From contig NZ_CP180208.1 of the NCBI RefSeq assembly GCF_047553045.1, positions 3,038,001 to 3,102,000 on the forward strand: a stretch of 64,000 bases of DNA, in the 5' to 3' direction. A model generated the notes under the pieces. The model was not told the origin of the DNA and ran no database searches. It saw only the letters and a program-made list of their open reading frames with translations. The stretch comes from Sphingomonas_L flavalba_A (GTDB taxonomy: Bacteria > Pseudomonadota > Alphaproteobacteria > Sphingomonadales > Sphingomonadaceae). Every line of letters starts with the position of its first letter. Position 1 is the first letter of the stretch. Shown piece after piece: positions 61,490 through 64,000 of this stretch. A program made the position numbers and the translations under genes.

Positions 61490-62059
61490 TCAGCGCGAGG
61501 CGCCGGGCACCCATAATATGTCGCCGCCCGACGCCTTGTTCAGCAGCCGTGCGGTGACGAACAGATGGTCGGACAGGCGGTTGATATAGGCGAGCGCCGC
61601 CGGGTTCAGCGCGATGGTCCGCGCCGCTTCGACGGCGGTGCGTTCCGCCCGGCGCGCGGTGGCGCGGGCGAGGTGCAGCGCCGCCGCCGCCGAATTACCG
61701 CCGGGCAGGATGAAGCTGCGCAGCGGCTCCAGCCCCTCGTTCAGCCGGTCGATCTCCGCCTCCAGCCGGCTTACCTGCGCCGGCACGATGCGCAGCGTCA
61801 TGTCGGACGGGGTGAAATCGTCGCCCGGTGTGGCGAGGTCGGCGCCCAGATCGAACAGGTCGTTCTGGATACGGCGGAGGATAGTCGTGATTTCGCCGGC
61901 ATCGAGCGCGGCGAGCGCCACGCCGATCGCGCTGTTGGTCTCGTCGACGTCACCCATCGCCGCCAGCCGCAGATCGTCCTTGGCAACACGCGAACCGTCA
62001 ACCAGTCCGGTTGTGCCGTTGTCGCCTGTGCGGGTGTAGATCTTGTTCAGGCGGACCAT
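61490..62059 (-). CDS. Cob(I)alamin adenosyltransferase (PduO type)
   Basis: A 189-residue ATP:corrinoid adenosyltransferase making adenosylcobalamin. Signatures are KIYTRTGDNGTTGL near 6-19 and the ATP-binding RAERTAVEAAR with NRLSDHLFVTARLLN near 165. It ends the gluQ - HIG1-like - corrinoid group on this strand: ten bases separate it from the HIG1-like gene. Confidence 0.93.
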   Translation of the reverse strand: MVRLNKIYTRTGDNGTTGLVDGSRVAKDDLRLAAMGDVDETNSAIGVALAALDAGEITTILRRIQNDLFDLGADLATPGDDFTPSDMTLRIVPAQVSRLEAEIDRLNEGLEPLRSFILPGGNSAAAALHLARATARRAERTAVEAARTIALNPAALAYINRLSDHLFVTARLLNKASGGDILWVPGASR

Positions 62060-62069
62060 CGCCGCGCCT

Positions 62070-62297
62070 TCAGCGATTGAGCAGCAGGAACAATGCGACC
62101 AGCAAAATGGCGAGCGCCTGGAAGAAAATCCGGGCCATCATCATCTTGTTCTGGCGCTGTGACGACGCGCTGGGGCCGCTGCTGCTGCTTTTCAGCTCTG
62201 CTTCCGTCGTCCGCAGGAAGGTGATGATGCCGCGCACCAGCGCAACCAGCGTCGCCAGCGCGGCGAGGACGATCAGGATCACCAGGAAAGTGTTCAT
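62070..62297 (-). CDS. HIG1-domain-like two-helix membrane protein
   Basis: A 75-residue protein with two helices (about 4-29 and 55-73). The second is preceded by QRQNKMMMARIFFQAL, which matches the HIG1 motif (NKxMRxRVxxQ). Mitochondrial HIG1 proteins associate with cytochrome oxidase; bacterial members are small respiratory-type proteins. Same strand and nine bases from gluQ. Confidence 0.75.
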   Translation of the reverse strand: MNTFLVILIVLAALATLVALVRGIITFLRTTEAELKSSSSGPSASSQRQNKMMMARIFFQALAILLVALFLLLNR

Positions 62298-62306
62298 CGT
62301 CTCGCT

Positions 62307-63209
62307 CTAGGCGCTTGGCAGGATGAAGCCAAGCGCTTCCCGCATTGCCCGCAACTCGGCGACCAATTCTGCCGGATCGGTGCCGGTGGCGCGCAATTCG
62401 GCCAGCGGGAGCGCGCCGTCGCGCTTGGCCAGCCTTCGGCCCGCCGCGTCGACGAGCAGCGGATGGTGGAAATAGGCGGGCGTCGGCAGGGCGAGCAGCG
62501 CCTGAAGCATCCGGTGGACATCGGTCGCGGCGAACAGGTCGGCGCCGCGCACGATGCAGTTCACCCCCTGCGCCGCATCATCGACGGTGACGGCCAGGTG
62601 ATAGCTGACCGGTGCGTCCTTGCGCGCGATTACCACGTCGCCATGGGCCAGCGGGTCGGCGGCGATCGATCCGGCTGCGTGGTCGTGCCAGGCGAGCGGC
62701 CCGGTGCGCGCCATCGCCGCCGCCATGTCCAGCCGCCAGGCGTATGGCGTCTCCGCCATCCGTCGCGCCTGTTCCGCTGCCGGCAAACGGCGGCACGTGC
62801 CGGGATAGACCGCGCCCGCCGGGCCGTGCGGCGCCGCCGCGCTCGCCGCGATCTCGGCGCGGGTGCAGAAGCAAGGGTAGGCAAGGCCCAGCGCCTTCAG
62901 CCGGTCAAGCGCCGCTACATAGAGCGCCAGCCGCTGCGACTGGTGCACCACCGGCCCGTCCCATGTCAGGCCGAGCCAGCCGAGATCGGTGATGATGCCG
63001 TCGACATGCGCCGGCCGCGCGCGGGTCGGGTCGATATCCTCGATCCGCAGCAGGAATTGCCCGCCGCTGGCCCGCGCCAGATCATGTGCCGCCAGCGCGG
63101 AGAAGGCGTGGCCCAGGTGCAGGCGTCCGGTGGGGCTCGGCGCGAATCGGGAGATTCTCGTCGTGAAATTCGGCCCGGCACTTGACGGAGTTGCGAACGA
63201 TGCTGTCAT
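62307..63209 (-). CDS. gluQ: Glutamyl-Q tRNA(Asp) synthetase
   Basis: A truncated glutamyl-tRNA synthetase (300 residues, lacking the anticodon-binding half) that attaches glutamate to queuosine in tRNA-Asp. HIGH-like PTGRLHLGHAFS near 27-38, zinc cysteines in YPCFCTRAE and YPGTCR, and KMSKS-like LAKRDGA near 260. A queuosine-precursor transporter (yhhQ) lies 4 kb away. Confidence 0.94.
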   Translation of the reverse strand: MTASFATPSSAGPNFTTRISRFAPSPTGRLHLGHAFSALAAHDLARASGGQFLLRIEDIDPTRARPAHVDGIITDLGWLGLTWDGPVVHQSQRLALYVAALDRLKALGLAYPCFCTRAEIAASAAAPHGPAGAVYPGTCRRLPAAEQARRMAETPYAWRLDMAAAMARTGPLAWHDHAAGSIAADPLAHGDVVIARKDAPVSYHLAVTVDDAAQGVNCIVRGADLFAATDVHRMLQALLALPTPAYFHHPLLVDAAGRRLAKRDGALPLAELRATGTDPAELVAELRAMREALGFILPSA

Positions 63210-63262
63210 AAACGGGTCACGTTCCTCGACGATGGAGCGAGGCAGAGGGGGACGGGCAGCTT

Positions 63263-63829
63263 ATGTACCATCCAGACCTGTTGCGTCATCCGGACAGTTG
63301 CCCGACGCTGGTGCTGAACGCGGATTACACCCCGCTCAGCTATTATCCGCTCAGCCTGTGGCCATGGCAAACCGCGATCAAGGCAGTGTTTCTCGATCGT
63401 GTCGACATTGTTTCCAGCTACGAACGCACGGTCCGCAGCCCGTCCTCGGCGATGCGCATTCCATCGGTAATCGCACTGAAACAGTTCGTCAGACCGTCGG
63501 AATACCCCGCCTTCACCCGTTTCAACCTGTTCCTGCGCGACAGGTTTGCGTGCCAATATTGCGGCGCACACCGGGACCTGACTTTCGATCATGTCGTGCC
63601 GCGCGCCCAGGGTGGGCGAACGACGTGGGAGAATGTCGCCACCGCCTGTGCGCCGTGCAATCTGCGCAAGGGCGGCCGCACCCCGCGCGAGGCGGCGATG
63701 AAACTGCATGTCCCGCCGATCCGGCCGACAAGCTGGCAATTGCAGGAAAACGGCAGGGCCTTTCCGCCCAACCATCTGCACGAAAGTTGGCGCGACTGGC
63801 TCTATTGGGATGTCGAGCTTCTGGCATGA
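63263..63829 (+). CDS. HNH endonuclease
   Basis: A 188-residue protein with an N-terminal region (about 1-85) of a family common in alphaproteobacteria and a C-terminal HNH domain: CQYCG near 96, LTFDHVVPRAQGG near 106-118, TWENVATACAPCN near 121-133. The paired CxxC motifs bind zinc and the DHV histidine is catalytic. It is a stand-alone gene divergent from gluQ, without a partner methylase or immunity gene. Its in vivo DNA target is unknown. Confidence 0.9.
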   Translation: MYHPDLLRHPDSCPTLVLNADYTPLSYYPLSLWPWQTAIKAVFLDRVDIVSSYERTVRSPSSAMRIPSVIALKQFVRPSEYPAFTRFNLFLRDRFACQYCGAHRDLTFDHVVPRAQGGRTTWENVATACAPCNLRKGGRTPREAAMKLHVPPIRPTSWQLQENGRAFPPNHLHESWRDWLYWDVELLA

Positions 63830-63861
63830 ATTTTCCGCGAAGGCGTTGACTGGAACGCTTT

Positions 63862-63875
63862 TGCATTGCAGCAAA
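63862..63875. promoter_or_regulatory. TGC-rich motif in the ppc leader, shared with the phasin gene
   Basis: TGCATTGCAGCAAA ends five bases before the ppc ATG. It matches 13 of 14 bases of the complement of the phasin motif at 30511-30524. A TTGACT at 63846-63851 lies upstream and could be a -35. The motif may serve as a repressor site overlapping the start of translation. Confidence 0.4.
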
Positions 63876-63880
63876 GCGTC

Positions 63881-64000
63881 ATGGCTAGCGCACCTCCGAT
63901 CACCCAGAACCCCGATATCCGCTTTCTCGGCCGCTTGCTCGGCGACGTCATCCGCCGTCAGGGAGGCGAAGCGCTGTTTCGCCGAACAGAGTATATCCGC
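63881..64000 (+). CDS. ppc: Phosphoenolpyruvate carboxylase, N-terminal end only
   Basis: The first 40 residues only; the gene continues past the window edge. NPDIRFLGRLLGDVIR and the following QGGEALFRRTEYIR match the start of PEP carboxylase, which carboxylates phosphoenolpyruvate to oxaloacetate, replenishing the TCA cycle. The start ATG at 63881 is 51 bases after the HNH gene stop. No convincing Shine-Dalgarno: GCAGCAAAGCG precedes it. Confidence 0.85.
   Translation, partial: MASAPPITQNPDIRFLGRLLGDVIRRQGGEALFRRTEYIR

Noticed and set aside
63263..63829. HNH endonuclease as part of a restriction or defence system
   Set aside because: No methylase, helicase or immunity gene adjoins it; it sits among housekeeping genes and belongs to a widely conserved family.

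Overview
The window is a stretch of ordinary chromosome from a very GC-rich alphaproteobacterium, most likely a sphingomonad (order Sphingomonadales). The grounds are the strong G/C bias at third codon positions, the PrsK/PrsR sensor pair with a PEP-CTERM metalloprotease, a phasin, a DUF2312/GapR-like protein, a DUF6356 protein, a DUF5117-type metalloprotease and TonB-dependent uptake. I identify about 63 protein genes. I see no rRNA, tRNA, CRISPR array, insertion sequence or prophage. Both edges cut genes: an acyl-CoA synthetase on the left and phosphoenolpyruvate carboxylase (ppc) on the right.

Layout. 1-7.7 kb: acyl-CoA synthetase tail, then a minus-strand run with the glyoxalase pair (gloB and a gloA-like VOC protein), a nitronate monooxygenase-like flavoprotein, a tight TPR / alpha-beta hydrolase / DUF6356 group, an M48 protease and a YjgN-type membrane protein. 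7.9-16.2 kb: thrS, a secreted protein, a DUF815 ATPase, prsR-prsK, and manC (GDP-mannose supply). 16.2-26.2 kb: malic enzyme, two secreted metalloproteases (one with a PEP-CTERM tail), a lipoprotein, dihydroorotase, YgfZ and a secreted glutaminyl cyclase. 26.3-33 kb: aconitase, an SDR, HutD-like protein, phasin, FAD oxidoreductase, a small granule-type protein and an inverted-repeat pair. 33-38 kb: an overlapping mtnP-maiA-TonB receptor operon, GapR-like protein and a beta-helix protein. 38-48 kb: M28 peptidase, recF and dnaN around a small exported protein, an outer-membrane beta-barrel, rlmN, a TauE-type permease, cfa and a long hairpin. 47.7-54.7 kb: argG, then a five-gene membrane glycosylation cluster. 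54.7-64 kb: MarC, folD, YggT, argB, yhhQ, 3-hydroxyacyl-CoA dehydrogenase, egtBD (ergothioneine), a corrinoid adenosyltransferase, a HIG1-like protein, gluQ, an HNH endonuclease and the start of ppc.

How the parts fit. PrsK/PrsR would control PEP-CTERM export genes through sigma-54. The window holds a probable target (the 24.8 kb metalloprotease) but no exosortase. Carbon-storage functions recur: phasin, a second small granule-like protein, a 3-hydroxybutyryl-CoA dehydrogenase-type enzyme, malic enzyme and ppc. The phasin and ppc genes share a 14-base TGC-rich motif (13 of 14 identical) in their leaders, which suggests a common PhaR-like regulator. The least understood region is the glycosylation cluster, which has two different polytopic GT-C-like proteins with TTG starts, a polyprenyl-phosphate glycosyltransferase, a GtrA flippase-like protein and a methyltransferase.
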